Origin: JBDZVM01 sp040255675
GTDB taxonomy: Bacteria; Actinomycetota; Actinomycetes; Acidothermales; Acidothermaceae
Reading direction: 5' to 3'
DNA: 64,000 nt
NCBI GenBank assembly: GCA_040255675.1
Contig: JBDZVM010000011.1
Coordinates: 1 to 64,000, forward strand
Position 1 is the first letter of the stretch; every line of letters begins with the position of its first letter. The translations under genes and the position numbers were made by a program. Shown in pieces: positions 7,001 to 14,974 of the stretch. The notes beneath the pieces are model-generated. The model searched no databases. It saw nothing but the letters and a program-made list of their open reading frames with translations, and was not told the DNA's origin.

Positions 7001-9363
7001 ACTGCCGCAGACCGTCTTTGCATTTCACCCCACAGCGGAACTGGCTAAACGACCCGAACGGTCTCGTCTTCTTCCAAGGGCGCTACCACCTGTTCTTCCA
7101 ATACAACCCGGAAGGGGCCGACTGGGGAAACATGTCGTGGGGGCACGCCTCAAGCACTGACCTGAGCACATGGGTTCAGCATCCCGTCGCGCTCACGTAC
7201 ACGCAGGACGAAATGGTGTTTTCCGGCTCGGTCGTCGTGGACCACGACAACACCTCTGGGCTTGGTCACGGCGGCGCCCCAGCGCTCGTCGCCCTGTACA
7301 CGAGCGCGAGAACGTCGGGAGTGCAGGCGCAATCGTTGGCATACAGCGTGGATGGCGGGTTCACCTGGGCTCGCCATCCGGCAAATCCTGTGCTCGACCG
7401 TGGTTCAACAGCCTTCCGCGACCCGAAGGTGTTTCGGTTCATACCTGAGGATGGCACCGAACCGTACTGGGTGATGGTCGCCGTCGAGGCTGAGGAGTGC
7501 CGCGTTCTGTTCTACCGCTCCGATGATCTGTCTTCGTGGCGTGAGCTCAGTGGCTTCGCTGTTCCGACCGCTGTCGGGCAGCTCTGGGAATGCCCCGACT
7601 TGTTCCCGCTCGAACTCGACGGCGTGCGCCATTGGGTGCTGCTTCTCAGCGTGAATCCGGACTGGTCGGGTCAAGGATCAGCCACTCGCTATTTCACGGG
7701 CGTGTTCGATGGCGTGCGGTTCACGGCCGACTCGGATGCGCCGCCATTGTTTGACGCTGGAACGGACTGTTACGCATTCACCACGTTCGACAGTGCACCC
7801 GGCAAGCGCCGCATCGGCCTTGGCTGGATGAGCAACTGGGCCTACGCGCGTGACGTTCCGACGGGCCCGTGGCGCGGGCAAATGACCCTCCCACGAGAAC
7901 TTGGGCTTGCTCGAACCAATGAGGGCTTGCGCTTGACACAGGTCGAGATGCCAACAGTGGACGCGCGCGTAGAAGACCGGCTTCACGTGGTATCCGACAT
8001 AGGAACGGCCACGTTTCCGGTCGCCGGTGCCACCGTGATTCGTCTAGAGGTCAAAGACACTGAGCGGGTGAGCCTCGAGTTCGTTTCTAGCGACACCGTC
8101 GTCGGTAGGATTGACATTTATGGATCGTCACCACGAGTCGAGATCCGGAGGCTTTTTCCCCTTAACCTCGCGACGACCTACGCCGCACCGGTTGTGGCAC
8201 GATTGCCAATGCAGTCGGGCCGGCTCGGACTGCATGCAATCCTGGACGAGCAATCGATCGAGCTATTCAGTGACGATGGTCTGGTTGCGCTTACGGCTCA
8301 GGTCTTCCCTCCGACGCCGTGGTCGAAGGTCCGGGTTACTACGGACAGATCAACGGCCGGCGCCTCGCTGTATCTCTCAAGGAGACCATCGCGCGCTGCG
8401 GTTCTCGTGATTGGCGAGTCCCTCGTCGACGTCATTTCTTACGGTGGTGCGGAATCTGAGGCGGTAGCAGGCGGCAGTCCGTTTAACGTCGCAGTTGGAC
8501 TCAACCGTCTTGGTGTAGAAGCCGCGCTCCACACGAGAATTGGTTCTGACCGGCACGGTGAAATCTTGAGCAAGTGTGCCTCACAAGAGAACGTGAGGCT
8601 GACCTCGGGATCCCGCCGCAGCGGTCGTTCATCGATGGCGACGGCTATCGTCGGCGACGACGGGTCGGCAGAGTATGAGTTTGACGCCGAGTGGAATCCA
8701 ACTCCAGTCGGCGAACATGACGAACCGATCCTTCATGTCCACACAGGTTCGCTCGCTTCAGCGCTCCGTCCGGGGAATGAGCGGGTGCTTGCGGATATCT
8801 CTAGACTGCGGCGGAGTGCAACAGTTAGCTATGACCCCAACGTTCGCGCCGCCACTATGGCAAATCGCGACGCAGCCACCGAATGTGTTGAGCGGTTCAT
8901 CGCTCAGTCGGACATTGTGAAGGCAAGCGACGAAGACATTGCGTCACTATATCTGAACACGACGCTTAATGAGGTTCTAACCAAATGGTTAGCCCTCGGA
9001 CCGAGCCTCGTCATCGCCACATGCGGGCCCCGAGGCTCGGTAGCCAAGACACAGGACCTGTGCCTGAAGATTCCCGCTATCTCGACCGTTGTGGTCGACA
9101 CTGTCGGGGCAGGTGATTCGTACATGGCTGGGGTTATCGCCGCGCTAGCGAGCAAGGGCTTGTTGGGCAGACTCAATGATCGATTCCTTGCACGAATGGA
9201 CGAGCCCACGCTCCTGGAGGTCATGGAGTTCGCGCATCGCTGCACCGCCATTACCGTCTCACGTCCCGGCGCGGATCCTCCGACCTGGCAGAGATTGCAC
9301 GAACACGCCTGCAATCAACAGAGCCGACGGCAAACAGTACAGGTCGCTAGCTTGGCTGTGTAA
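6997..9363 (+). CDS. GH32 fructosidase fused to PfkB-family fructokinase
   Basis: A single 788-residue protein. Residues 1-465 form a complete GH32 enzyme: nucleophile D19 in NWLNDPNG, D142 in FRDPK and acid/base E198 in WECPDLF, followed by a beta-sandwich. From about residue 467, VLVIGESLVDV begins a PfkB/ribokinase-type kinase. It has the sugar-binding AVAGGSPFNVAVGLNRLG and the C-terminal DTVGAGDSY carrying the catalytic aspartate. With no signal peptide it should work in the cytoplasm, hydrolysing imported fructosides and phosphorylating the released fructose. The ATG overlaps the upstream remnant. The frame is open without interruption across the junction. Both domains are certain; fructose as kinase substrate is inferred from the fusion. 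Confidence 0.9.
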   Translation: MNCRRPSLHFTPQRNWLNDPNGLVFFQGRYHLFFQYNPEGADWGNMSWGHASSTDLSTWVQHPVALTYTQDEMVFSGSVVVDHDNTSGLGHGGAPALVALYTSARTSGVQAQSLAYSVDGGFTWARHPANPVLDRGSTAFRDPKVFRFIPEDGTEPYWVMVAVEAEECRVLFYRSDDLSSWRELSGFAVPTAVGQLWECPDLFPLELDGVRHWVLLLSVNPDWSGQGSATRYFTGVFDGVRFTADSDAPPLFDAGTDCYAFTTFDSAPGKRRIGLGWMSNWAYARDVPTGPWRGQMTLPRELGLARTNEGLRLTQVEMPTVDARVEDRLHVVSDIGTATFPVAGATVIRLEVKDTERVSLEFVSSDTVVGRIDIYGSSPRVEIRRLFPLNLATTYAAPVVARLPMQSGRLGLHAILDEQSIELFSDDGLVALTAQVFPPTPWSKVRVTTDRSTAGASLYLSRRPSRAAVLVIGESLVDVISYGGAESEAVAGGSPFNVAVGLNRLGVEAALHTRIGSDRHGEILSKCASQENVRLTSGSRRSGRSSMATAIVGDDGSAEYEFDAEWNPTPVGEHDEPILHVHTGSLASALRPGNERVLADISRLRRSATVSYDPNVRAATMANRDAATECVERFIAQSDIVKASDEDIASLYLNTTLNEVLTKWLALGPSLVIATCGPRGSVAKTQDLCLKIPAISTVVVDTVGAGDSYMAGVIAALASKGLLGRLNDRFLARMDEPTLLEVMEFAHRCTAITVSRPGADPPTWQRLHEHACNQQSRRQTVQVASLAV

Positions 9364-9522
9364 TCGTCCACCGGTTCCGATCTAGGCCCAAGAGGTAACC
9401 CGGACGGCCCGACTCGCTCCCGCCTTTATTGGCTTCAGGCGCTTCTCGAGGCCATCTTGTCGAGCTATCACGGCAAAGAACGGAACGTCGGCGGCTGACG
9501 TTAGAAATGCGGAGCAAGATGT
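9364..9522. other. Intergenic; no gene seen
   Basis: No convincing coding frame or structural element was seen between the end of the fusion gene and the left arm of the oriT-like repeat. Confidence 0.5.
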
Positions 9523-9663
9523 CCGATAGGGCAGCCTGATCGTCTCTGGCGAGCCGATCAGGCTTTCTATCGGTAGGGTTTCGCCAGCGGGCGAAAGCCC
9601 AGCAATGCCAGAGTTTTCCGACCTGGCGGGGTCGGAAAACTGAATGCGAATGGGGAAGGACAC
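9523..9663. other. oriT: Putative origin of transfer (oriT) with large inverted repeat
   Basis: Directly upstream of mobC lies a two-part inverted repeat. CCGATAG (9523-9529) pairs with CTATCGG (9567-9573), and inside it GCCTGATCG (9534-9542) pairs with CGATCAGGC (9555-9563). Two further perfect hairpins follow: TTTCGCC/GGCGAAA (loop AGCG) and GTTTTCCGACC/GGTCGGAAAAC (loop TGGCGG). A stem-loop array just before a MobC-relaxase pair is the normal position of an oriT. The nick site was not identified. The oriT role is inferred from position and structure. Confidence 0.6.
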
Positions 9664-9700
9664 GTGTCCGAAAGCAACGACCAAGAAGTGCGCCAACCTG
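9555..9700. repeat. Direct repeat copy A (oriT right half plus mobC start)
   Basis: About 145 bases, roughly 75-80% identical by eye to 17466-17609 in the same orientation. The homology begins at the right arm of the oriT inverted repeat and runs through both small hairpins into the first 12-18 codons of mobC. Hairpin bases differ between copies partly in compensating ways, which suggests that the structure was selected. Confidence 0.75.
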
Positions 9701-10092
9701 CCGACACGAGAAGCGCTCGTGGTCGTCGTCGACGACGCACGAGCGGCCGCACATATCGCCTGACTCTGAAATTCACGGCTGACGAGTTCGCACCCGTCCT
9801 TGAGGCTGCGTCGGCGTCCGGGCTGACGCCGACCGGTTATGCGGCGTCCGGTGCGGTGGCGCTTGCGCGAGGTCAGGTGCGCCCGTTGCCGTCGAGCATG
9901 GGAGAGGCGCTGCGCGAACTCATCGAGGCGCGCACGCAGCTTCGACGGTTCGGCGTCCTGGTTAACCAAGCGGTTGCCGCGCTCAACAGCACCGGAGCTC
10001 CACCAGCAGGCCTGGTGCGCGCCATCGAGTTAGCTGTGCGGGCAGTTCGTCGTGTCGACGACGCGACCGTGGCGCTAATCACCGGCCGATAG
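9664..10092 (+). CDS. mobC: MobC-like relaxosome accessory protein
   Basis: A 142-residue basic protein. An Arg-rich N-terminus (GRRRRRTSGRTYRLTLKFTA) leads into a short DNA-binding region of ribbon-helix-helix type and then helices (LRRFGVLVNQAVAALNSTG) typical of actinobacterial MobC proteins. Such proteins bind oriT and assist the relaxase in nicking. It starts with GTG just after GGGGAAGGA and lies immediately between the oriT-like repeat and the relaxase remnant. The gene is intact although its partner relaxase is not. Confidence 0.75.
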   Translation: MSESNDQEVRQPADTRSARGRRRRRTSGRTYRLTLKFTADEFAPVLEAASASGLTPTGYAASGAVALARGQVRPLPSSMGEALRELIEARTQLRRFGVLVNQAVAALNSTGAPPAGLVRAIELAVRAVRRVDDATVALITGR

Positions 10093-10108
10093 AACCGGCT
10101 GAGTTGTC

Positions 10109-11567
10109 GTGATCGGAAAGATCACCCGTGGCGAGCGGGTCGGCGGACTGCTCCGGTACTTATTCGGACCAACGCGGCTCGAGACGAGCCCGCACGCGGA
10201 CCCGCACCTGGTCGCGGCTTGGGACGGGATCGGCGGCATCGAGCCCCGGCGGCGGACAACGCCGTCGGGTTCGACGTCCGGCAACTCAAGGCGCTTCTTG
10301 AAGCGCCGCTGGCATACGCGGAACGGGTGCCGGCCAAGCCGGTGTGGCACTGTTCCGTGCGCGCGGCGCCGACGGACCGGCTGCTGAGCGACGCGGAATG
10401 GGCGGACATCGCCCGCGACGTCGTCTCCTCCGTCGGGCTCGGTGCTGATGGGAAGCGGTCCGGAGTGCGGTGGGCCGCCGTCCGGCACGCACCGGACCAT
10501 ATTCACATCGTCGCGACGCTGGTCCGCGAAGACGGAACACCGGCGCGGCTCGACTTCGACAAGAAGCGCTGCGTTCCGCGTGCATCCGGATCGAGGAGCG
10601 GTACGGGCTGCGTGCTACGGCGCCTGCGGACGGACCCGCGGTTCTTGGTCCGAGCCGCGCGGAGATAGAGAAGGCCCGGCGGACCGGTCGGAACGAGTCG
10701 GTCCGCGAGACGCTACGGCGTCACGTCCGGACGGCGGCCGCCGGGCGCGTTTACCGAAGCCGATTTCTGGCGCAGGCTCGACGCCGAGGGTGTGCTGGTC
10801 CGGCATCGGATGAGCGAACGGAACCCCGGCGAGATCACCGGTTACTCCGTCGCGTTGGTAAGCGGACCAGCGGACCAGTTGGCAGCGGCAAGAACCAGGA
10901 ACGGCGACCGCTGTTCTTCTCCGGCGGCAAGCTCGCACCGGAACTGTCGCTGCCGAAGCTGAGGTCGCGTTGGGCGGGCGAAACGGTTCCGCTGGGCGAC
11001 CTGAAGTTGGGCGAGGCGGATAGGCAAGCGCTCTGGCGCAGCGCGATTGATGGTGTCGTGGACGCTGAACGCGATGTCAGGAAACTCACAACCGCCGGAA
11101 CGCTAGACGAGGCGGCTGATGCTGCGGCTGGCGCGATAGATGTGCTCGCATCGGCCGCCAATGTGTTGGAACGCCAGCGTATTGGTCCATTGCACCGAGC
11201 GGGCCGCCAATACGAACGTGCGGTGCGCGAGCGCTGCGGCCGACGAGTTGCCCGGACTTCACACGGTAACCGACTCCGCCTCGCTGCGGTGATGATTGGC
11301 GGGCTCCGTGGAGCTAGGGGCTCTAAGGTCCACCATGCGGCCGTCCTAATTCGATGTTTGCCGCGGCTGATTGATGCGGTACAGGGCCTGCGCGCCGCGC
11401 AGCAACGCTTGGACCAGGCGGCCGCTGCGCGTCGAGCATGCGCTGAGCTCGACGCCGCACATGCAAACCGGACGGAACCTCATGGAGCGGCACCACGGCT
11501 CATTGGCGAGCGGGAGCCTCGAGCGCGACGACGCCACAGCCATCACCACACTGGAGCCGCGGGCTGA
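10109..11567 (+). pseudogene. Relaxase/mobilization nuclease, broken by four frameshifts
   Basis: Relaxase sequence is readable only by switching frames. Segment 1 from 10109 begins VIGKITRGERVGGLLRYLFG. Segment 2 (about 10245-10563) contains the histidine motif HAPDHIHIVATL. Segment 3 (to about 10745) has IRIEERYGLRAT. Segment 4 (about 10747-10860) reads AFTEADFWRRLDAEGVLVRH and RNPGEITGY. Segment 5, to 11567, has FFSGGKLAPELSLPKLRSRW and a helical tail. The order is that of an actinobacterial mobilization relaxase. Neighbouring genes are intact, so decay is more likely than sequencing error. The element should no longer mobilise itself. Confidence 0.8.
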
Positions 11568-11820
11568 ACGCGGGGCGGTCTGGCTGTTGGACTACCGAAG
11601 GCGTACGTCGAACCGTCGTCCCCGGTTGTGGAACTCGGCGTGTTGCGGACGCGCAGATGGTCGGTACACGCTGGGCCGCGGTCCCGATCCTGGAAGGGTG
11701 GTCCACCGGCCGCTTCGTCGGCCGGGCCGTACGGAACCGCGAAGCTGCGGCAACGGTCGCGTCGCCAGCCGCACCTGACCCGTCTCGGCCGAGGTGGTTC
11801 CCATACGGCGTGACTCCCTA
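11568..11820. other. Intergenic; no gene seen
   Basis: Open frames here have no recognisable motifs, and nothing supports a gene or RNA. Confidence 0.4.
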
Positions 11821-12240
11821 TTACGGTGTCTTTCCCACCGCTACCCGCGGCTGGGTACATGACGATGTTCCGGCGATCCCGGCAGCGTCGACAGTGATCG
11901 GAACGCCATCGGCCTTGAGGTACATCACTGTCGTTCCGGCGCCGGACTGAATCTTGCGATGCGCTTCCTTCAGGGCGTTCAGCCAGGCGGCGCTGAGTTG
12001 GTCGCAGGTCATGGTCGTGTTGTTGTAGATGAGGTCAACCTCCTTCTGACCTCCGTTCCCGAAGGCGGCGTGGTTGAAGTGATCCACCTCGCGGACATAG
12101 GTCAGCCGGGCCGGCACCGGAACCTGGTGAGCGATCTTGGCGAGCGCAGCGTAGGACGGCGACGATGAACAGCCGGTGAGAAGCACCAGCCCAGCAACGC
12201 CACCGACTACGGCGAGTCGGCAGGCCCGGGCGGCCGACAT
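11821..12240 (-). CDS. Hypothetical lipoprotein
   Basis: A 139-residue protein with a clear lipoprotein signal ending in LVLLTGCSSS (lipidated Cys at 24). The mature part is small (about 115 residues), hydrophilic and carries two further cysteines (TCDQLS, SSCTQP) that could form a disulfide. No family was recognised. It lies on the strand opposite to its neighbours, inside the decayed mobile element. Export and membrane anchoring are well supported; function is unknown. Confidence 0.65.
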   Translation of the reverse strand: MSAARACRLAVVGGVAGLVLLTGCSSSPSYAALAKIAHQVPVPARLTYVREVDHFNHAAFGNGGQKEVDLIYNNTTMTCDQLSAAWLNALKEAHRKIQSGAGTTVMYLKADGVPITVDAAGIAGTSSCTQPRVAVGKTP

Positions 12241-12720
12241 GCGTGAACCTCTCTCTGCGCGCTCTGGAGTCGTTACCCAAACAAGATCGGCAGAAGTGCG
12301 AACGCTCTTGAAGATACGCCAGGCTGTACGACTGCGGCGCGATCGCTCGGGAAGCCAGTTGATCTTTGGCGAGCGCGGCTGCTATCTTGCACCCCCAGAC
12401 GCGGCGTGTGTGCCTGCGGGGGCGCAACAGATGGAGGGGTATCGTGCGCGCACGTCGCGGCGACCAGCACATTGGCGGGCGTAACAGCGCCGAAAGCCTT
12501 ATCGGTCATCCGCCCCACGCCCTGTAGGCCCCAACCTTGAGCGCGACGCCTCACCGCATCGGCATTCGGGGTGGCCTGCGGGCTGTAAAGGGCAGGGCTG
12601 TAGACCGTTTGGCGACCATCGCCCCCGACAGTTTGCTCCGTTCGGCGGTGCTGACACCTCTCGCAAGTTGCGATCTTGAAACGTCACCTAGAACAACTCA
12701 GCCCGCCAAGGGGGATGGCT
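12241..12720. other. 480-base gap; no gene seen
   Basis: Several overlapping short frames exist on both strands, but none has recognisable motifs or a convincing ribosome site. It separates the divergent lipoprotein gene from the small gene at 12721 and presumably carries both promoters. Confidence 0.4.
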
Positions 12721-12858
12721 ATGGTCATCGTCTACCGGCTGACCGAGCTGGGCATCTCGGCGCAAGCCGAAGCCGACGGCGAGCTGGAGGAGCTGCCGGA
12801 TGGCGACCTGATCGTGAACGGCCGCAACGGCTTGAACTTGATCGAACTTGAAAACTAA
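12721..12858 (+). CDS. Small acidic hypothetical protein
   Basis: A 45-residue protein beginning MVIVYRLTELG, rich in Glu and Asp (ADGELEELPDGDLIVNG). The ATG at 12721 is preferred over an in-frame ATG at 12715 because AAGGGGG at 12708-12714 would leave no spacing for the earlier one. It ends 50 bases before the GTG of the next gene and could be co-transcribed with it. No family recognised. Confidence 0.45.
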   Translation: MVIVYRLTELGISAQAEADGELEELPDGDLIVNGRNGLNLIELEN

Positions 12859-12908
12859 GTGCACTACCAGTACAGCATCTGTCTGAGAGCCGATGGGGTG
12901 GCGTTGTC

Positions 12909-14042
12909 GTGTACCCGGCTGAACTGATCGTGTTGGGCCGGCAACGAGCGCACGAGCTTGCCGCGCGGTTACACGACGCGCTCGACCTGGACGTGCATGA
13001 CTACCCCCAACGGGTGGGTGTCGGCTGGTTCCGCTTCCGGCTGATCCTCACCGGCGAGGAACTCTCGGCGTTGTTGCGGGACTTCACCCGCGACCACCGC
13101 GCCGTCGGGATCAGCCCCGCCCAGCTCGTCGACGTGCTCGCCGACCTCGCGTATCGCGACCCCGACGCGGTCGCGATCGGCGCCGTCGGTGACCGGCCAC
13201 CGGCGACCTTCATCGCCACCTTGGCAGGTGGGCGCCTCACCCAAACCGTCTTCGGTGACCCGGCGTTGCTTCCCGTCGCCGCCGACCGGCTCGCCGATCC
13301 CGCCACCACCCTCGCCGAGTGGTCAACCCACGCTCCCAAGCAGCTGACCGCGGCCGCCGCCCGCCAGGTCGCGGACACCCTCGCCCGCGCGAAAGGAGCA
13401 ACCGCCGCTACCCAACTGATGCGCCGCCTCGGCTTCGACCTGGCCTGTTGGGAGCCCAACGCCGATCTCGGCGGCTACCGCTGGGATCCGGGCATCACCG
13501 TGCACCCCATGATCGGCTTGACCGAGATCGACTTGAACACTGTGCGTTACGTCGCCGGTCGCGGCGACGGGTTCGCCGGCGTCTGGGACCGTGACAACCC
13601 GGCCGAGCCGATCCAGACCTGGCCCGACGACGACGACGGTCGCGCGGCGATGGCCCGGCGGCGGTTCGAACTCGTGGAGGCTCCGATCTTCGCCGAAACG
13701 CTGTGCCTGGGCGAGCGTCGCTGGGCGCCCGTTGGCGAAGGCGAGATCCGCTCCTACAGTCCGCTGCCCCCAGCCGCACTCGTGTGGATCCACGAAGGCA
13801 ACGGCGGCATGGTTGCCTGCTATGAGCGACCCTCCACCAGAAGTGTCTTTCGTGATGGCATGCTCGGCAGGGCGCAGCGTGTCAACACGATCGACGACGC
13901 GATGGTAGCTGCGTCGGACGTCCTCAAGACTCGTCAGGCTGGGCCGTGGCAACCCGTGCCCGACGATGTTCCGCGCCCTTTGCTGGAAACCAACGAGTGG
14001 GTCCGGCGCGCAGCCACACAGCCGGGCAGCGGGAAGCGGTGA
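12909..14042 (+). CDS. Conserved-looking hypothetical protein (377 aa)
   Basis: The protein starts with GTG (VYPAELIVLGRQRAHELAAR). The first about 170 residues are helical and Ala-rich. The rest has mixed strands, Trp-rich patches (GYRWDPG, FAGVWDRDN, ERRWAPVGEG) and an acidic DDDDG stretch. No transmembrane segment, signal or known catalytic motif was seen. It is full length and has normal high-GC codon use, so it is probably real. Its place between relaxase debris and a HAD pseudogene suggests accessory cargo of the mobile element. Function unknown. Confidence 0.6.
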   Translation: MYPAELIVLGRQRAHELAARLHDALDLDVHDYPQRVGVGWFRFRLILTGEELSALLRDFTRDHRAVGISPAQLVDVLADLAYRDPDAVAIGAVGDRPPATFIATLAGGRLTQTVFGDPALLPVAADRLADPATTLAEWSTHAPKQLTAAAARQVADTLARAKGATAATQLMRRLGFDLACWEPNADLGGYRWDPGITVHPMIGLTEIDLNTVRYVAGRGDGFAGVWDRDNPAEPIQTWPDDDDGRAAMARRRFELVEAPIFAETLCLGERRWAPVGEGEIRSYSPLPPAALVWIHEGNGGMVACYERPSTRSVFRDGMLGRAQRVNTIDDAMVAASDVLKTRQAGPWQPVPDDVPRPLLETNEWVRRAATQPGSGKR

Positions 14043-14379
14043 ATACGGGGAGGAGGTACTCCTGCAGTCGTTAGCGGCGCCCACACCTACAAAGATCAGC
14101 GAAGCGATGGTCGCCTGGATTGGTCGGGAACCGCGGATCCTGGCCCGAGCGCGACGAACTTGGTCTGGCGCAGCGGTTCGGCGACAAGACGCGGGGCCTC
14201 ATGCCGGTCTCTTCGGCGCAAACGAGTCTTACGGAATCGGATCTCAGTTCACGGTTGCGGACCTCAGGGAGATGCGGGGCAAGGCAGCGGCGCGGTCTCA
14301 CCAACTTCATCCTGAGCTTACGCAAGACGCGGTTGAAGCCTCCGCTGCGAAAAGTGCATTCTCTTCCTGATGCGCGCGG
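14043..14379. other. Gap with probable gene debris
   Basis: Open frames continue across this stretch but none has a recognisable motif, and codon use is irregular. It lies between the 377-aa gene and two recognisable fragments and is best read as decayed sequence. Confidence 0.4.
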
Positions 14380-14484
14380 TTAGGAGGAAGTATTTGCGCT
14401 GATTTCCCGGAGTAACCGGCGGGCGTAGCCGTCGGAGGTTCCGAGTTTCGCGGCGAGGCTTTTGCCCCAGACTCCGGCGCGCCT
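14380..14484 (-). pseudogene. Helix-turn-helix C-terminal fragment
   Basis: On the minus strand the frame encodes GKSLAAKLGTSDGYARRLLR followed by EISANTSS and a stop. This resembles the helix-turn-helix tail of actinobacterial plasmid transfer or replication proteins (recalled, not searched). Upstream of it the same frame runs antisense to the HAD pseudogene, so the N-terminal part of the original gene is missing. Confidence 0.4.
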
Positions 14485-14493
14485 ATTCGCGGG

Positions 14494-14803
14494 ATTACAA
14501 GGAACGGCCGGAAACTCGCCATCAGCAATAACTCCGCGCAGGCGGTCCGCGAAAGTCTCACCATGCACCGACTCAAGGGCTACATATATCCGCCGTCAGT
14601 GCGCGTCCGGCGATTCGTTGCTGATGACGCCGAACCCCTATCTCATCGCACAGGCCTTGTCGGGCCTCGATGTTCACCGGCTCACGCGATATTCGTTGAT
14701 GATTCTGTGACGGGCTCGAAGCCGCCGCTGCCGCTGGCGTGGCATGCATTGGATCCGCCAACAAGCCTGGAAAGGCTGACACCTTCGCCCCTCTAGCAGG
14801 ACG
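14494..14803 (+). pseudogene. HAD-family hydrolase pseudogene, paralog of the gene at 1-633
   Basis: Reading across frameshifts, the motifs of the first HAD gene recur in order. KLAISNNSAQAVRES matches KLGVVSNNSERAVREY, MHRLKGYIY matches AHRLHGYVS, and LMTPNPYLIAQALSGL matches LMKPSPYLLEQALSAL, with the motif III lysine lost. FVDDSVTGSKPP matches FVGDSVTDVEAS, and ACIGSANKPGKAD matches ASIGYANKSGKAE. The N-terminal half with the catalytic aspartates is absent. It is a dead copy of the gene at the left edge of the window. Confidence 0.75.
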
Positions 14804-14974
14804 ATGGACGATTCTTGTCGCGCGGGCAGAGCCCGGGGCGAGACATGGCTCAGGTCTTGGCTTGACACCCGGCGGTTTGTCCGCCACTGTTCCGCCTGCG
14901 CGGCAGGCGCATGTAGACGTGCACGCTCGTCAGCTGCAGCGGGTTCGCGGGATACGGGTGAGTGGGGGTTGTTG

